NCBI GenBank assembly: GCA_030039095.1
Contig: JASHQP010000303.1
Span: 1 to 5,548 of the forward strand
Reading direction: 5' to 3'
Length of the DNA: 5,548 bases
Source: Streptosporangiaceae bacterium
GTDB taxonomy: Bacteria > Actinomycetota > Actinomycetes > Streptosporangiales > Streptosporangiaceae
Shown: piece after piece, positions 5,258-5,548 of the stretch
How positions within the stretch are numbered: position 1 is the first letter of the stretch
Layout: the number at the start of each line of letters is the position of its first letter
Made by a program: the position numbers and the translations under genes
Notes under the pieces: model-generated
Databases searched by the model: none
Told to the model about the DNA's origin: nothing
What the model saw: the letters and a program-made list of their open reading frames with translations, nothing else

Positions 5258-5548
5258 ATGTGCCCAGCCGGTCAGGTGCCCGCCGCACCCGCTCCCGCCA
5301 CCGCCGCGCAGGCGATGGCGATGGTCGCGGCCGGGCTGGGCTGGCTGGCCACCGCCGACGTCGCGTCGATGCCCACGGCGGTGCAGGCGGAGTGCCTGCG
5401 CGGGCTGGAGCGGGCGGCGTCGATGCACACGGCGGCGCGGTCGCGGGTGCTGGCCGCGTTCCATGCCCAGGGCGGACATGAGGACGACGGGCAGGGGTCG
5501 GCGCGGACGTGGCTGACGTGGCAGACCCGGATCACCGGCAGCGCCTCC
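5258..5548 (+). CDS. DUF222 domain protein, probable HNH endonuclease (3' end outside window)
   Basis: This is the first 97 residues of a gene that runs off the right edge in an open frame. After an Ala/Pro-rich start, the DUF222 pattern appears: GLGWLATADVASMP (26-39), LRGLERAASMHTAARSRVLAAF (47-68), then GGHEDDGQGSARTWLTWQTR (72-91). In actinobacteria such N-termini belong to proteins of roughly 400-600 residues that usually end in an HNH nuclease domain and are often present in many copies per genome (13E12-like family). The HNH part is outside the window, so nuclease activity is inferred. ATG 5258 is preferred because AGGAGG sits at 5241-5246, though the 11-nt gap is long. GTG at 5231, in frame, would add nine residues and lacks a Shine-Dalgarno. 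Confidence 0.85.
   Translation, partial: MCPAGQVPAAPAPATAAQAMAMVAAGLGWLATADVASMPTAVQAECLRGLERAASMHTAARSRVLAAFHAQGGHEDDGQGSARTWLTWQTRITGSAS

Overview
The window comes from a high-GC actinobacterium. Codon third positions are overwhelmingly G or C, RskA-type anti-sigma and mycothiol-linked (MDMPI) families are present, and the right edge enters a DUF222/HNH-type gene, a family abundant in Actinomycetota. The DUF222 wording would fit Streptosporangiales-like lineages, but the sequence alone does not fix the genus. Seven protein genes are supported: four complete on the + strand, one complete on the - strand, and one cut by each window edge. No rRNA, tRNA, CRISPR array or insertion sequence is visible.

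Layout. (1) Positions 1-1339 hold the C-terminal part of a DUF4331 protein, overlapped by one base by a small histidine-containing protein of unknown function. A perfect 15-bp hairpin (1370-1404) separates this pair from the convergent gene that follows and probably terminates both. (2) Positions 1415-3920 form a sigma-factor control locus. A membrane-bound RskA-like zinc anti-sigma factor lies on the - strand. It is divergent from an ECF-type sigma-70 factor on the + strand, with 155 bp between their starts. The sigma gene overlaps (ATGA) an MDMPI/DinB-fold protein whose first ~70 residues look like an anti-sigma domain without zinc ligands. (3) Positions 4059-5027 encode a membrane protein with four or five helices and a C-terminal exported COG4315/'secreted repeat' domain. 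(4) From about 5028 there is a less GC-rich intergenic stretch with a possible LexA-like operator. It precedes the start of a DUF222-type gene that runs off the window.

How the parts may work together (inference). The ECF sigma factor would be held at the membrane by the RskA-like protein. A SigK-type promoter (CGATCC-N15-CCGAAT) in front of the anti-sigma gene would give negative feedback. The MDMPI fusion, translationally coupled to sigma, is a candidate second, cytoplasmic regulator or metal/thiol sensor. The flanking DUF4331 pair and the COG4315 membrane protein are plausible envelope targets of the system, but no sigma-type promoter is seen directly in front of them here. The DUF222-type gene at the end appears to be an independent unit, possibly under DNA-damage control.
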